The notes below the pieces were generated by a model. It saw only the letters and a program-made list of their open reading frames with translations, was not told the origin of the DNA and did no database searches. From Symbiodinium natans (Eukaryota > Sar > Dinophyceae > Suessiales > Symbiodiniaceae): a DNA stretch of 64,000 nt. Location of the stretch: the NCBI GenBank assembly GCA_905221605.1, contig CAJNDS010002103.1:186581-250580 (forward strand), written 5' to 3'. How positions within the stretch are numbered: the stretch's first letter is position 1; every line of letters starts with the position of its first letter. This document shows positions 1 to 10,711 of this stretch, one piece after another. Position numbers and translations under genes: made by a program.

Positions 1-537
1 GGAATAGGGTTTAAAAGGCGGGGTCGGTTTCGGCAGGATTTTCCGGAAAGCGTTTTTAGTATTAGGGGGGGGTCTTTAATTTAATAAAAGGGGGAAGGGA
101 TTAAACCCTAAACCCTAAACCCTAAACCCTCCGGGGCCACGGCACAGCAGATTCAGCTGACGCTGCGCCGAGGCGCGGAGGAGACCGGCTGGGTGAGACC
201 AAAGGGGCCCCAAGGCCTGGCGTTCTCTAACGTTTAGGGTTTAGGGTTTAGGGTTTGGGTTTAGGGTTTAGGGTTTAGGGTTTAGGGTTTAGGGTTTAGG
301 ATTTATTAGTGCCGACCACCGAGAGTCTGAAAGGTGTCTCCCAACAACCTCACCTCCTGTTTCCGCATCGCTGGTTTAGAATTTAGGGTCTAGGGTTTAG
401 GGTTTAGGGTTTAATCCATTCCCCCTAATATTAATACCCCCCTAATATAAAAATCCCCCCGGCCCCAAATACCGATCCCGGGTCTGTCCCTATTAAAACC
501 TCTACAGAGTTAGGGGGGGATTAGGGGTGGTGGAGGC

Positions 538-676
538 CCTAAACCCTAAACCCTAAACCCTAAACCCTAAACCCTAAACCCGAAACCCGAAACCCTAAAC
601 CCTAAACCCTAAACCCTAAACCCTAAACCCTAAACCCTAAACCCTAAACCCTAACCCTAAACCCTAAAACCCTCGA
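538..676. repeat. Interstitial telomere-type array (CCCTAAA)n
   Basis: About 19 head-to-tail CCCTAAA heptamers with a few variants (CCCGAAA, CCCTAA). It is followed by degenerate copies to about 705. It is internal, flanked by unique sequence on both sides, so it is not a chromosome end as assembled. Confidence 0.9.
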
Positions 677-829
677 CCCTAAACCTAACTAAACCCTAAC
701 CCTGACCCCTCTCACAAGGCTGCAAGGCTCTGACTGTTTTTGCCGGACTGTCTGTTCCGTGCTTGTCTGCCTGGCTTTCAGTCAGGCCTGCTCTGGGCGG
801 CCTGACTGGCAGCCTTGTCTGAACAGGTG

Positions 830-913
830 TTTAGGGTTTAGGGTTTAGGGTTTAGGGTTTACAGTTTAGGGTTTACGGTTTAGTAGGGTTCAGTTAGGGT
901 TTAGGGATTAGGG
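830..913. repeat. Interstitial telomere-type array (TTTAGGG)n, degenerate to the right
   Basis: TTTAGGG copies in the opposite orientation to the 538-676 array, decaying into variants (TTTACGG, TTCAGTTAGGG). Confidence 0.85.
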
Positions 914-1426
914 TAATGAATAATAGGGTCTATTTGGGGCTTCAGACTAAAGGGTTCTGGCTGCCAGACTGGCTAGAAAACAAGTGCCCTTTTGGGTCTG
1001 TCTGTCTGCTGGTGGCCGGCTCTTGTTCCTTGGAGGGCTACGACAGGTCTGAGGAAATCCATTAGGGGGCTGACTATTTAGGTACTCAATTATTTTAAAC
1101 CGAAAAGGAACTCGAGCCGGCCACTAGCTGACTGTCTGTCCTGGGGGCTGAAAAACGTGCCTTAAAGGCTTCAGGATCTCTCTGTCTGCCTGTGACCGGC
1201 TGTAACAGTTCAGTTAGGGTCTAGGACTACTTTTGGGGCTTAATTAATCCCTTGTCACTGGCTGACTGACTGCCTGACTATGTCAGGGCCTGAAGCACAG
1301 GAGCAACCACGAAAACGGGGGCCCGGCCTGCCTCAAGCGAGCCCCCCAGTCTGTCACCCTCAGACAGTGTGAGCCTCGTTGTCTGCAACCTCGGTCTGGT
1401 CGCTGGCCATGCTGCACACAGCCTCT

Positions 1427-1431
1427 CAATG
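1427..1431. repeat. Target-site duplication, left copy (CAATG)
   Basis: CAATG abuts the left LTR and is repeated exactly at 39187-39191 directly outside the right LTR. A 5-bp duplication is what Copia integrases make. It defines the element as a single insertion with both ends intact. Confidence 0.95.
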
Positions 1432-2118
1432 TGTGCGAAGTGTCCAATCCAATGAAAACTTGCGCAACCCGTTCCAGTAACTAGCTCAGGCCACACGAGA
1501 AGAAAGAAGTTGTATATTTACAGTTGTAGGTTGTAATGTTGCACCAGAAGTAACAGTATCCCTGTCAACGGGGAACTCAAGGTAGCTAGCCAATCGTTCC
1601 AAGCCACTCCCGACGTTAACTATCGGAAGGATCCCCAGAGTTGCTATCTCCAGGGGGTGGTAACCTATCGCTCTAGATGTATCCACTAGCCGTCCGGCTG
1701 CGTGTTGTACACCTATCCCGATATTCACCTGAACAGCCACCTGCACTCAGTATCCTCCGGCCTCCGGCTATGAGTTGTAAAGAGAACAGATAACTATCCC
1801 GAGGTTAGGGAAAAGGATCTATTCCTCGTCAACGCCCGACCCTTTTGGCTCCTCTTTCCTCCGGATGCGAGTTGGCCAATCAAGTCCACGACGTACAGGA
1901 ATACTATCCACGGGGGCGAAAACTGTACAGATTCGGCTGCTACAATACTAGAAGGGCCCTTCTTGAGCAGCTTACAGCTGCGAACGGACACAAAGTCTCG
2001 TCCTCTATTCCGGCTTGTCCACGAAGAAGTCGGCTTCTATCCCAGGCCCAAACCCAAAAGTTACATGTACATCTAAACAGCACCCCATGGAATTGACCTG
2101 ACCTCTTTGTGCTAAACA
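1432..2118 (-). repeat. 3' LTR (687 bp)
   Basis: It matches 38500-39186 base for base as I read the two, at a constant offset of 37,068. It begins TG (TGTGCGAAG) and ends CA (GCTAAACA) on the plus strand. In element sense it starts TGTTTAGC. The match stops exactly where the CAATG duplications begin. The small ORFs seen here (65, 83 and 86 codons) recur identically in the other LTR and are not credible genes. Confidence 0.97.
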
Positions 2119-2130
2119 CCCCCCGTTTTC
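2119..2130 (-). promoter_or_regulatory. Polypurine tract
   Basis: In element sense the 12 bases just before the 3' LTR read GAAAACGGGGGG, purine except for one C. This is the usual position of the RNase H-resistant primer for plus-strand DNA synthesis. Confidence 0.8.
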
Positions 2131-2938
2131 GGGACGCACTCAGCGGTCAGAAAATCGATGAATTCGCGACTTCTATCCCGGTTAGCTTCAGGCAAAACAA
2201 GAACGCAGGAGGCATAGCCGACCTGATCGCCAGCCCCTTTAGGGCGCCCACCACCACCCGCGATTACGGCGATCACTCCAGCTATCCTCGGAAGCAACAC
2301 CGCCATCCGCTAACCTCGACATTCATCGCAGTAGCACAAACCACCAGTCCGTGGCTCTTGGCTACACTTCGTGCCCTCACGTCTATTCCACGTAGTAAAA
2401 TTGTCTATCCGTCGCATTCTTGGAAAATCAAGCGTCGCTTCTATCCATTTCATCACCCGGCTCAGTTCATCTTCTCCATAGCTATCCTGGGTAAGGCCTC
2501 ACTCTTGATCAGTACTCCTCGATGTCAATGTAGTTCCCACGCTTCTATCCCTTCACTCTTGTATGCGATCTTCTCCGTGGGGACTCACTGGTGATTAGCC
2601 ATGCCCATTCTGTTCTTTTCTCCTCTTCTCGACTTTGTTTTCTGATCTCCTCATGTGAAGGTCTTATTGGTGGCGAGCCAGGCCTTCCCAGAAGCTTCCG
2701 CCGCAGGGTCTTATTGGTGGCTAGCCAAGCCCTGCACCAGAGTCTCACGACAGCCGTTCACCCACTCATCTCATCCTGCGCCATCCATCCGCTCTATCCC
2801 CCCGCGTGCGCCACCAGCCATGGCCCGGGCACATGACTTTGCATGTCCCATTCTATCCCTCACGCCGAGCCATTGGTGACTAGGCAGCTTTGTGCTTTCG
2901 TCCTATCCCCGCTCGTCGCCATTTCATCATGCTTCATC
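2131..2938 (-). other. 3' untranslated region of the retrotransposon
   Basis: About 800 bp lie between the end of ORF7 and the polypurine tract with no long ORF in the element sense. A 20-bp word (GTCTTATTGGTGG followed by C-AGCCA) occurs twice, at 2661 and 2708. The CTATCC motif typical of the element continues here, so its enrichment is not a coding effect. Plus-strand ORFs in this stretch are chance. Confidence 0.6.
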
Positions 2939-5900
2939 TCATTGGCGATCACGTCGCGGTCTCCACATCAGCGGCCTTCCATGCTTTCCCTTTCCTTTCA
3001 TAGGATCACCCGCAGATGCATCACTTGCATCGTCACCTGTCTCAACGCCCATGTTTGCCCGGTTGGTTGATGTCGTCTCAGTGCCTCTGAATTCCGGGTT
3101 GAGCGCTTCGCTCATCGCTGACTCGTCTTCTGTTTCGGGACCAGTGACGTGGCCACCTCTTTGTGCCCGAGTTCTCTCTAGCAAAGAGCTCTTTCCTCTT
3201 CCTCTATCCGCCATCTTCGTCCCTTCCGCAAACCTGGGTACAGCTGGCATCCATCCGTATCTGCCTCCTCGATCATCGGCTCTATCCCTATCCCGCCCTT
3301 TTCCCCATCCGCGTGATGAGCTTCTCACCGAACTATCATCACTCATGGCGTACTTCGGCCACCTGATGATATCCCTTCTCTCCCTATCCAGAGGTGATCG
3401 GGTCCTCGCTTTGGGCTCAGCACCATCGGCTCTCGCCCCACCTCTCTCTTTCAGTTGTATTGGACTCGAACTTTCTGCCCTGGTCAGTGGCTCTTGTCTC
3501 TTCCCCGTCTCGTCCTTAAGCTCCACATCGACGGTTCTCGTACCTTTCGATTCTATCCTTCTTGGCCACCCCTTCTCGTTCAGCTCCACTAGGCTTACCC
3601 CGGCAATTGGATATGCCGTGCCCGCATTAGCCGCACGCGCCTCCGGCTGCGCCTCGTCACGAGAATGTCCGGCTACTCCCATCGAAGCCCAGTTCATCAT
3701 CATTCCTCCCATCGGTACTGAACACCAGTACACCTCAGTCACCGGCCCTGTCTCCGATCTCTCCCTCCGTAGCCCTAGGTTCCGAATAGCAGATCCAGCA
3801 GCATGGCTATATCCATGAAGTTTGTTCTTCTTCCCCTTAATCTCTCCCCATGTCGCGTTGAATGGTATCCCTTCGGTGTCAAACTTCATGTGCTTCGCCA
3901 TGGGTTGGGTGGGATCTCGCTTTGTTTCTGCAACTATCCTCTCCATGATCTCCAGACAACTATTCGCAGTCTGCACCATCATGTCCCTCGTGCTTTTCGC
4001 CCAAGCGTTGTTCCCCCATAACGGCGAGTTAAAACCTGCGGCCATAGCTATCAGCAGCTGATAACTCATAAACTGTCCTCCTCTCCTCAGACACCCTGCA
4101 TGCATGGAGAAGAACCTCTGCCTCGCTGTCACTACAGCGCGTGCCGCAACCGTCTCAAGGGCTTGCTGGAAATCTGACGCATCCACAATTCCCGAGTGAT
4201 CTGTGCCACTCTGATTGTACTCGAAGTTCAGAATCTTCCCGAACGATGTGGCCAGCTCTCTATCCAACATCATCGCATGAATCGCCGCCTCTTCCATAGC
4301 GAACCTGTATACCCCCGGTCGTGACGCTGCTATCTCGTACTCAGGCCACAATCGATATCCAGCCCTAAAACCTAAGTACCAGTCTTCTGCGGGGTTCAAG
4401 CTCGCCAGTATCCCTGCCACCACATCTCGTTCTATCATGTCTATCCTTTCGGCCACCATTCTGAACGAGATTTTAATCCCTGTGCGGTCGAGGGCTTCCT
4501 GTAGCTTGATCTTCCACTTCGTCTTTCTTCCCATAGTCGCGTTTCTATCCGTGTTTTCCCACAAATTCATCCCCATCAGGTAGTCCGGGTAGGATGGCAT
4601 AGGCTTGCAACACATCGGGCAGATCACTATCCCTTTCGCCATTCTACAGTGGCATGCCAGGCAATGCACGCACTCCTCCGTCATTTCCGACATTATCCAT
4701 CTCACTCTATCCCGGTATTCATCTGTCCCCAATGTCTTTGATAGTCTATCCCTGTTCACTTGTGAGTCCCCTCTTTCATCGGCTAACATGTCCAGCTCGC
4801 AATCACGCATGTACAGAGCCGTGTATGTGTCCTCGAACCAAACTGCTTTCCAACATGCCATTGGTACGGGCCCGAGGAGCATGAAGCGCCCACTTCTTGT
4901 TACCACCACGTCGCCTCCGATTAGTGTGAACATCCTCATGTCTATCGCTATTCCGATTCTCCTACCTCGCACAGCCGCCAATCTAAGCGAGTCGTATAGC
5001 CATTCTGGCATCCCTCCTTGTGGAAATTCTAGCCCATGCATGCTGCTCACGTCCGATGGCTCAACAGAGTACTTCGTCCAGTGTGCCTTGAGCGTCATCT
5101 GCGACCCTCGCAAAGGATTCCCCATGTCGTCCCGATGCCATCCTTCCACTATCACTCCACTATGCCCTGCCTCTGGCCAAACTATCCCGTCCTTCGCGTA
5201 TTCTTGCCACTGTGCGTCACCCACCACCATGTATCCGGTGCATGGAAGATCAGCCGGGTGCAGCCTGAACCACAGAGATTCCCGCTCTTCTTTCTGTCCC
5301 TCCACTCTGTCTCCAGCCCAACTCTTCAGCATCGCCACGTTCCTCGGCATCCTCATTCCACTCGTGGGTCTCACTGCCAATGGGATGCCCACCTTCAGCT
5401 CCTTGGTCTTCGGACATCTATACACTTTGCTGGTGATCTCTATCCCGTAAAACTGTGACAAGTAAGCGATTCTGTACTCGTCGCCTCTCCTGAGCCTATA
5501 CAAAGATCTCTCGTCAACTTCTTTTCTGATCCTAGACCAGGCTATCCCTCCTCCGTGGTGTTGTTCCGCCCACAGCGCATACTCTATCCCGTTTCCTTTA
5601 TCGATCGCTGATCCATCTATCATCGCCTCCTGCGTGCTTCTTCTCACATTCCTCCTGTCGCCCCTTTGTACTGGGTACGCATCTCCTCCCCACGCTGCCA
5701 ATTCCGCCACTATCCTTGCCATCTCAATGTACACATTCGCAGGGTACGGCTTTTCTATCTCGGTCACTTCTCCTTTGATTCCTAGCTCATTCAGCGTAGC
5801 ACCTGTCCACGTCGTTACCGAGTCATTAGATACTCCCGTCGCCGTAACTAGCTCCTCTGGCTTTCCCTTTTCTATCCCCATTACCATCCTCGTCTCATCT

Positions 5901-8900
5901 GCGAGCTGCGAGACTATCTTCTCAAGTACCATCTTGTACTTCTCTAGATTCTCCACCCCTGTTGTCTGCTCCACTATCGGCAATAGCACCACCTCCTCGT
6001 CACTATTCCTCATCATCTCGTTTCCGTCTGCATCGCGATTGCCCGTAGGAATCAACGTCAGCTCCCACCTTCCATGAGCCGGATCCCCCTTCACGGTGTG
6101 AGATGTCTGCAACATGACCTTCTTGTTGATTTCCCCCATTACTGCCGCATTCCTTCGTTGTATCTCTCGGAACCTCCTACTCATTCGGCTCATTCCGGGT
6201 TTGTCCTCGATGTCCCTCTTGTCTGCTTTGGCTCTCCTTATCAGGTCCTCTTGGAATCTCCACTCTGCCTCCTCGTCACCCTTGATCTTCTCGACTTGTT
6301 CTCGCTTGATTCCGGCCGAGTCCATAATTCCTTTTAAACTCTTCGACGCTGCCATTCCGTATCCCCGCTCCTCCGTACTGCTGGTGTCACGGCCCACCTC
6401 AAAGTTTTCTTTCACCTTGTATATTCGGGCGCCCTTAACCGGGTTGTCAAGCTCCACCATGGCCGCTCGGCCTCCCAACGAATACTGTTCTATCGGGCCT
6501 CCAAAATTCCTCGCGCTCTCGGGAACTGCACTCTCATAGTTCGTCGTTCCGGCACTAGTCTTCGGGTCGACGATGTTCATACTAACATCAGCTGCAGCAT
6601 GCTCGTCATCCATCTTGTCGGGCTCCCGACTATCCTTGGTCGGATCCGGATTTGTCTTCACGTCCGGCGTTGTCGCTCCTTTCTGGCTATCCTTCTCCGC
6701 TCCCTTGTCTTCGGTGTCCTTCTCCTTCTCGGTTTTCGGGAGCTGATCCTCAAGCTGCCTAATTCTATCCATCGCTTTCTTCATAGCCGCTTCGCTTTCC
6801 TGCGCACGACGTCGGCTCTCCTTAAGCTCGTCGTCCATGGTTTGGTAACCTCTGAGGCGCTCTTCGGCTCGTTCCAACTTGTCCCTCGCATCCTTCAGCG
6901 CGGTCTCTCTCTCCTCTATCTTTTGCAGGCTATCCCTAAGCTCACTCTCCTTGTCCTGGTACTTCTTGAGGTTCTCCTCGGCCTGCTTCCGCATTGTTTC
7001 TCTCTCTTTCTCTTCGTCATCCCTGAGTTTGGCAGTTTCCTGGAGCGTCTTCTTCAACTCCGAGAACTCTTGTCCCTGCTCTTGCCCAGCCTGCTTTGTA
7101 GCCTTGTATTCCTTCTTTAGCTCCTCCAGCTCGGACTCCAACTCTTTCACTCTTCTATCACCGGCAATCCTGCCCTCTTCGCTCGTGCCTTCACTACTGG
7201 TGGCTCCACTTCCGCTCGGCGCTGTCTTCTCCATTCTATCCCGGAGAGCCCTGAATTCGTCTCTCATCTCGTTGATGGCTCCGATTCTCCTCAGCTCCTC
7301 TTTCCTTTCCCTCAAATGTACCTCGACTTCTGCGACTAGCTTCGCGTTGTTCTCCGCCACCCCCTCGAGCTCTCCGACCCTTCGTGCTAGTCGATCACGT
7401 TCATGAACGGCTACAGCGAGCTCCTCCTTCAGCTTGTGGTTTTCATTCTCAGCGTGCATACTTTCTATTCCCTTGTATTCATCAATGGTCCGTCCACCCC
7501 CTCGGGGCTCAACCTTCATATCTTCGAGCTGCCTGCTGAGGTCCTCTATCTTTGTTTTGTCTTCTACCGCCCGCGCCCGCACCTCTGCCGCTATCCCTGC
7601 TTTGTCCATTCTCTCCTCTGCCATTCGGCCTATCACCCATTTGCACTTCTCAACCTCAGACACCTTGTCGGCCAGTTTTGCTATCAACCTGGCGACCACC
7701 TCCTCCCTCGGCATACCTCGCAGATCTCTCCTCCTCATTACTAGGATATCCCTTTCGCCCAGCTGTACTTCTGCCTCCTTGATATTCTTCCACTCTTCAT
7801 CTGAGTAGTATTTCCTCCGCTCGTAGTCTTCGTCAAACTCCTCGCACAGCGGGTCATCCTCGTCCTCGTCTATCAATCCCACCATGACCAGTCTTACCGC
7901 AACGTTCGTCAGTCTAAACTTCAGTTGTTTGATTCTGTCCTCCGCTTCCTGGAGCCTCTCTCTGTCGGTCATGTTCTCCTTTCCCTTTTGTGTGCTGATC
8001 AGCGTTCCGTCTATGATTTTCGTCACCACACTCTCCATCGATGCTCTCATTCTATCGGCCTGTATCATGAAAGGCCTGTGGGTGGGCTCCGCCTCAATGT
8101 CGCCGGTCAGAAACCTATCGGCCCTCAACTCGCCTGGCACGTCTCTGCCATGTTCCACTCTATCGGATCTGATGTTTGCGGTCGGAGCACGATGAGCAGT
8201 TATCGGGTTCGCCGCCACCAACGACATGTTCAGCATCACGGCCTTGGAGTCGTCTGGATCCTGTCGTATGACGGCGGTGTTGTACTTCCTCTCATGCCCC
8301 GTCATCGCTCTTTCTCGCATTCTATCCCATCCCATTCGTCTATCCTGTTCATCCATCTCCACAGCCGCCCTCTCTTGTCTATCTCTATATTCCGCCAGTG
8401 TCAGTCCCTCCCACGTTTCGGGCATCTCTGTGAGGATCAGAGCAGACGCCATCGACCTCATTACATCCCTGACATTCGTCGCCATCATTTCTGGCCTTTC
8501 CAGAGGGTGCATCGGCTCCTTCATTGATGCATCAGCAACTATCGTCCCCAGAGGTCGCGAGCCAAGTCCGTAAAATTCCGCCGCCTCTCTCATGGCCGCA
8601 TAGAAATCCCTCAACTTCGTTAGCGTTGCTAATCCGTACATCATATGTGGGTGGACCATGGGCATCTGGTTGGCACTACGTACAACTCCGTCCAACAGTA
8701 CCTGCACTGCGTGCAGCTCAGCCATCAACCTATCCCTTCGTTCGAACTGTGGCACCCAGTTCTTGAATATCGCCGACGCACACAGCTTCGACACTCTGTC
8801 CGTAAGTGTCACTCTCAGCGAATCCACCATGAGTGCGTTCACGAGCTCGTGGGCTGGAAAGTACTGCGTTCTCCCTCGTGCCACCTCCTCAGTATACAGG

Positions 8901-10711
8901 TTCGGATGGTACTCTCCCTCAGCCATGTCCTTTTCTACCATAGCCCTGATGGCCGCCTTCTTGGTCTGTGTGAGATAATCAATGGGGTTAAACACGGTCG
9001 CGCCTATTCCCTCACCTTCGTCCCGCGTCCACGTCACCCATGATGTGTTTCTAATCACAGCTCCTTCCGCCGAGTGTATCATCCAACTCTGTCCCGCCTC
9101 GGCCGCCTCGACTACAGCCTCCCATGTTGATCTACGCCTGGCTATCCGATAGTTCATCTTGTAATGAGGAATCATGATTTTCTCCTTCATCTCCTCCGGC
9201 TTGATCACCTCCTGCCAGTTTTTGCTCCTCTTCTTTACACCCCCTGCCTCTTCGTCCTCCGGCTCGTTACATTCTTCGGCAAGGGTGAAATCTATCAGCT
9301 GTAGATATGCGTACAATCGCCGTTCTATCCTTGACGGGTTCGCGCCCTTGTCCCTGATCCCTCCTAGGAGGATCCTTTGCATAGTACATCGTGCCCAAAG
9401 CGGAAGCTTCTTGATTTCTTCTCTCCTCCTATCCGGTTTCCACCTCTGGATATCCTCCGGCCGGTACTTCAACTCAAGCTGTTCTTGATACTGTTTCCGG
9501 ACCACCTCCCCCAGCTTCACATTCATGATGTTCGCGAATTCCGGCCGCCTTCCTCGGTGCTGTTCTATCCTTTTCTTGATCTCTGCCGCTACCGTCCCAG
9601 CTCCGGCGCTGTTCAAACCTGCCATCAGGTTTTCTATCGTAACATCCTTCAGCACCTTGTACATCAAGTCCTCCAAGTTGAAAATGGAGAAATTCACTCC
9701 CCTTATCAACAGCCGGTCGCTCACCTCAGGGCCCAGGCGCTGCGTAACCTCCCTTACCCTTTGTGCTCGAAGTTCTCTATCCAGCTCCATCGGCCCCACA
9801 CTGCTCGCTCTGCGTTCTATCGCTATTTCCGTAGCCCTCCTCCACTGTTCCCTCCTCACGTCAGGGTTCGCTCTCCAGAAACCCATTCCCTCAACCCTGT
9901 AGTCTCTGGCAATCGCTTGAATCTCCTCACGCCATTGTGGTGACTCCCTCAAACTCGCGGCTGCCATTCTCAATCTTCTCCTAGCATCGGGTTCCACACT
10001 ATCCTCCATCAGCTCAGGTGCCTGTGGTCTTTCTAGACATCTATCCAGATTCCATTCCGGAAGAACTCCGCTTTCGTCAGTGGCGATCTTTCCCAACGTC
10101 ATAAGAACATCCATGAAGTCCAGTTTCGCCTCCGGTTTGTCCACGACCACTATTCCTGCGGCGACCATAAGCTCGTGTGGCTCGAAAAGGTCTATCTCTT
10201 CCCATGGCATCCCCTCCGCTGCTAGTCTCTCGGTCAGCCGTGCAACTATCCTCCTCGGATCGTATTCAGGTAGATATGAATTCTGCACGATCGCCGCCAA
10301 CACCACCGATGGTGGCCTGCCCTTTACCAAGGTACTATACTTTCCCACTTGTCCCAGCTCCTTCTCGCAGACCGGGCACACAGCACCTTCACACGGAAAT
10401 GCCTCGCCATTGCTATCTACCCCCGTATATCCCAACCACCAAGCAAAGCACGCATGACAATGGTATCCCCAGCATATCCTTCTAAGCCACTCGACCGGCT
10501 CGCTGAAACTATGTATTCCCGACCCTCTCGTGTTGCTCTCCTCTATCGGGTTCTCCCGGGTGACCCGCTCATGCACCTCGTCCGTCATCTTTTTCACGAG
10601 CTCGTCCCTCTCCGCCCTCGCTTCGTCCAACCACGGGAATGGGAAGTTGTGCTTCTGGTTCCATACATCCTCCACGACTCGCCTATAAATCTCCGGGTTC
10701 TGTCGTGCCAC
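2939..10711 (-). CDS. Retrotransposon ORF7: 2590-aa zinc-binding, coiled-coil protein of unknown function
   Basis: This is the last and longest ORF of the element. Near the N-terminus (about residues 78-125) a Cys/His cluster (CHAC, then CPVC) looks like a zinc-binding module. A long charged region rich in Glu, Lys, Arg and Leu heptads (about 920-1340) is a predicted coiled coil. A second cysteine cluster (CVHCLACHC ... CPMCC) lies near 2015-2040. The C-terminus is Arg/Gly/Ser-rich. I recognise no enzyme. The first 118 bp overlap the end of ORF6 in another frame, so expression may need reinitiation, frameshifting or a separate message. The intact 7.8-kb frame implies selection or very recent origin. 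Possible roles are a structural, nucleic-acid-binding or envelope-substitute protein; none is shown. Confidence 0.8.
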   Translation of the reverse strand: MARQNPEIYRRVVEDVWNQKHNFPFPWLDEARAERDELVKKMTDEVHERVTRENPIEESNTRGSGIHSFSEPVEWLRRICWGYHCHACFAWWLGYTGVDSNGEAFPCEGAVCPVCEKELGQVGKYSTLVKGRPPSVVLAAIVQNSYLPEYDPRRIVARLTERLAAEGMPWEEIDLFEPHELMVAAGIVVVDKPEAKLDFMDVLMTLGKIATDESGVLPEWNLDRCLERPQAPELMEDSVEPDARRRLRMAAASLRESPQWREEIQAIARDYRVEGMGFWRANPDVRREQWRRATEIAIERRASSVGPMELDRELRAQRVREVTQRLGPEVSDRLLIRGVNFSIFNLEDLMYKVLKDVTIENLMAGLNSAGAGTVAAEIKKRIEQHRGRRPEFANIMNVKLGEVVRKQYQEQLELKYRPEDIQRWKPDRRREEIKKLPLWARCTMQRILLGGIRDKGANPSRIERRLYAYLQLIDFTLAEECNEPEDEEAGGVKKRSKNWQEVIKPEEMKEKIMIPHYKMNYRIARRRSTWEAVVEAAEAGQSWMIHSAEGAVIRNTSWVTWTRDEGEGIGATVFNPIDYLTQTKKAAIRAMVEKDMAEGEYHPNLYTEEVARGRTQYFPAHELVNALMVDSLRVTLTDRVSKLCASAIFKNWVPQFERRDRLMAELHAVQVLLDGVVRSANQMPMVHPHMMYGLATLTKLRDFYAAMREAAEFYGLGSRPLGTIVADASMKEPMHPLERPEMMATNVRDVMRSMASALILTEMPETWEGLTLAEYRDRQERAAVEMDEQDRRMGWDRMRERAMTGHERKYNTAVIRQDPDDSKAVMLNMSLVAANPITAHRAPTANIRSDRVEHGRDVPGELRADRFLTGDIEAEPTHRPFMIQADRMRASMESVVTKIIDGTLISTQKGKENMTDRERLQEAEDRIKQLKFRLTNVAVRLVMVGLIDEDEDDPLCEEFDEDYERRKYYSDEEWKNIKEAEVQLGERDILVMRRRDLRGMPREEVVARLIAKLADKVSEVEKCKWVIGRMAEERMDKAGIAAEVRARAVEDKTKIEDLSRQLEDMKVEPRGGGRTIDEYKGIESMHAENENHKLKEELAVAVHERDRLARRVGELEGVAENNAKLVAEVEVHLRERKEELRRIGAINEMRDEFRALRDRMEKTAPSGSGATSSEGTSEEGRIAGDRRVKELESELEELKKEYKATKQAGQEQGQEFSELKKTLQETAKLRDDEEKERETMRKQAEENLKKYQDKESELRDSLQKIEERETALKDARDKLERAEERLRGYQTMDDELKESRRRAQESEAAMKKAMDRIRQLEDQLPKTEKEKDTEDKGAEKDSQKGATTPDVKTNPDPTKDSREPDKMDDEHAAADVSMNIVDPKTSAGTTNYESAVPESARNFGGPIEQYSLGGRAAMVELDNPVKGARIYKVKENFEVGRDTSSTEERGYGMAASKSLKGIMDSAGIKREQVEKIKGDEEAEWRFQEDLIRRAKADKRDIEDKPGMSRMSRRFREIQRRNAAVMGEINKKVMLQTSHTVKGDPAHGRWELTLIPTGNRDADGNEMMRNSDEEVVLLPIVEQTTGVENLEKYKMVLEKIVSQLADETRMVMGIEKGKPEELVTATGVSNDSVTTWTGATLNELGIKGEVTEIEKPYPANVYIEMARIVAELAAWGGDAYPVQRGDRRNVRRSTQEAMIDGSAIDKGNGIEYALWAEQHHGGGIAWSRIRKEVDERSLYRLRRGDEYRIAYLSQFYGIEITSKVYRCPKTKELKVGIPLAVRPTSGMRMPRNVAMLKSWAGDRVEGQKEERESLWFRLHPADLPCTGYMVVGDAQWQEYAKDGIVWPEAGHSGVIVEGWHRDDMGNPLRGSQMTLKAHWTKYSVEPSDVSSMHGLEFPQGGMPEWLYDSLRLAAVRGRRIGIAIDMRMFTLIGGDVVVTRSGRFMLLGPVPMACWKAVWFEDTYTALYMRDCELDMLADERGDSQVNRDRLSKTLGTDEYRDRVRWIMSEMTEECVHCLACHCRMAKGIVICPMCCKPMPSYPDYLMGMNLWENTDRNATMGRKTKWKIKLQEALDRTGIKISFRMVAERIDMIERDVVAGILASLNPAEDWYLGFRAGYRLWPEYEIAASRPGVYRFAMEEAAIHAMMLDRELATSFGKILNFEYNQSGTDHSGIVDASDFQQALETVAARAVVTARQRFFSMHAGCLRRGGQFMSYQLLIAMAAGFNSPLWGNNAWAKSTRDMMVQTANSCLEIMERIVAETKRDPTQPMAKHMKFDTEGIPFNATWGEIKGKKNKLHGYSHAAGSAIRNLGLRRERSETGPVTEVYWCSVPMGGMMMNWASMGVAGHSRDEAQPEARAANAGTAYPIAGVSLVELNEKGWPRRIESKGTRTVDVELKDETGKRQEPLTRAESSSPIQLKERGGARADGAEPKARTRSPLDRERRDIIRWPKYAMSDDSSVRSSSRGWGKGRDRDRADDRGGRYGWMPAVPRFAEGTKMADRGRGKSSLLERTRAQRGGHVTGPETEDESAMSEALNPEFRGTETTSTNRANMGVETGDDASDASAGDPMKGKGKHGRPLMWRPRRDRQ

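Larger units (their letters stand above)
1..1426. other. Left flank: telomere-type repeats and CTG-rich spacer, no gene seen
   Basis: This stretch holds short arrays of CCCTAAA (about 101-130 and 538-676) and TTTAGGG (about 232-300, 374-412 and 830-913), so the orientation flips several times within 1 kb. Between 700 and 1300 the spacer is rich in CTGTCTG/CTGACTG/CTGGC words. I see no convincing coding region. The DNA resumes at 39192 with similar CTG-rich text, as expected if one locus was split by the retrotransposon. Confidence 0.75.

Noticed and set aside
1-700. A true chromosome end
   Set aside because: The telomere-type arrays are short, broken by unique DNA and present in both orientations. 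Similar arrays are scattered over the rest of the window.
1845-2096. Small ORFs (65, 83 and 86 codons) within each LTR
   Set aside because: They are identical in both LTRs because the LTRs are identical. There is no domain and no reason to expect a protein there.
2892-3818. 308-codon plus-strand ORF and dozens of other plus-strand ORFs between 2100 and 38500
   Set aside because: They are antisense shadows of ORF1-ORF7, Ser/Pro/Leu/His-rich as expected from the complement of Glu/Arg/Gly-rich coding, with no motif.
5500-5700. KptA/Tpt1-like RNA phosphotransferase in ORF7
   Set aside because: A short stretch (ALWAEQHHGG, then RRGDEYRIAYL) loosely recalls the family, but the catalytic residues and later strands do not follow.
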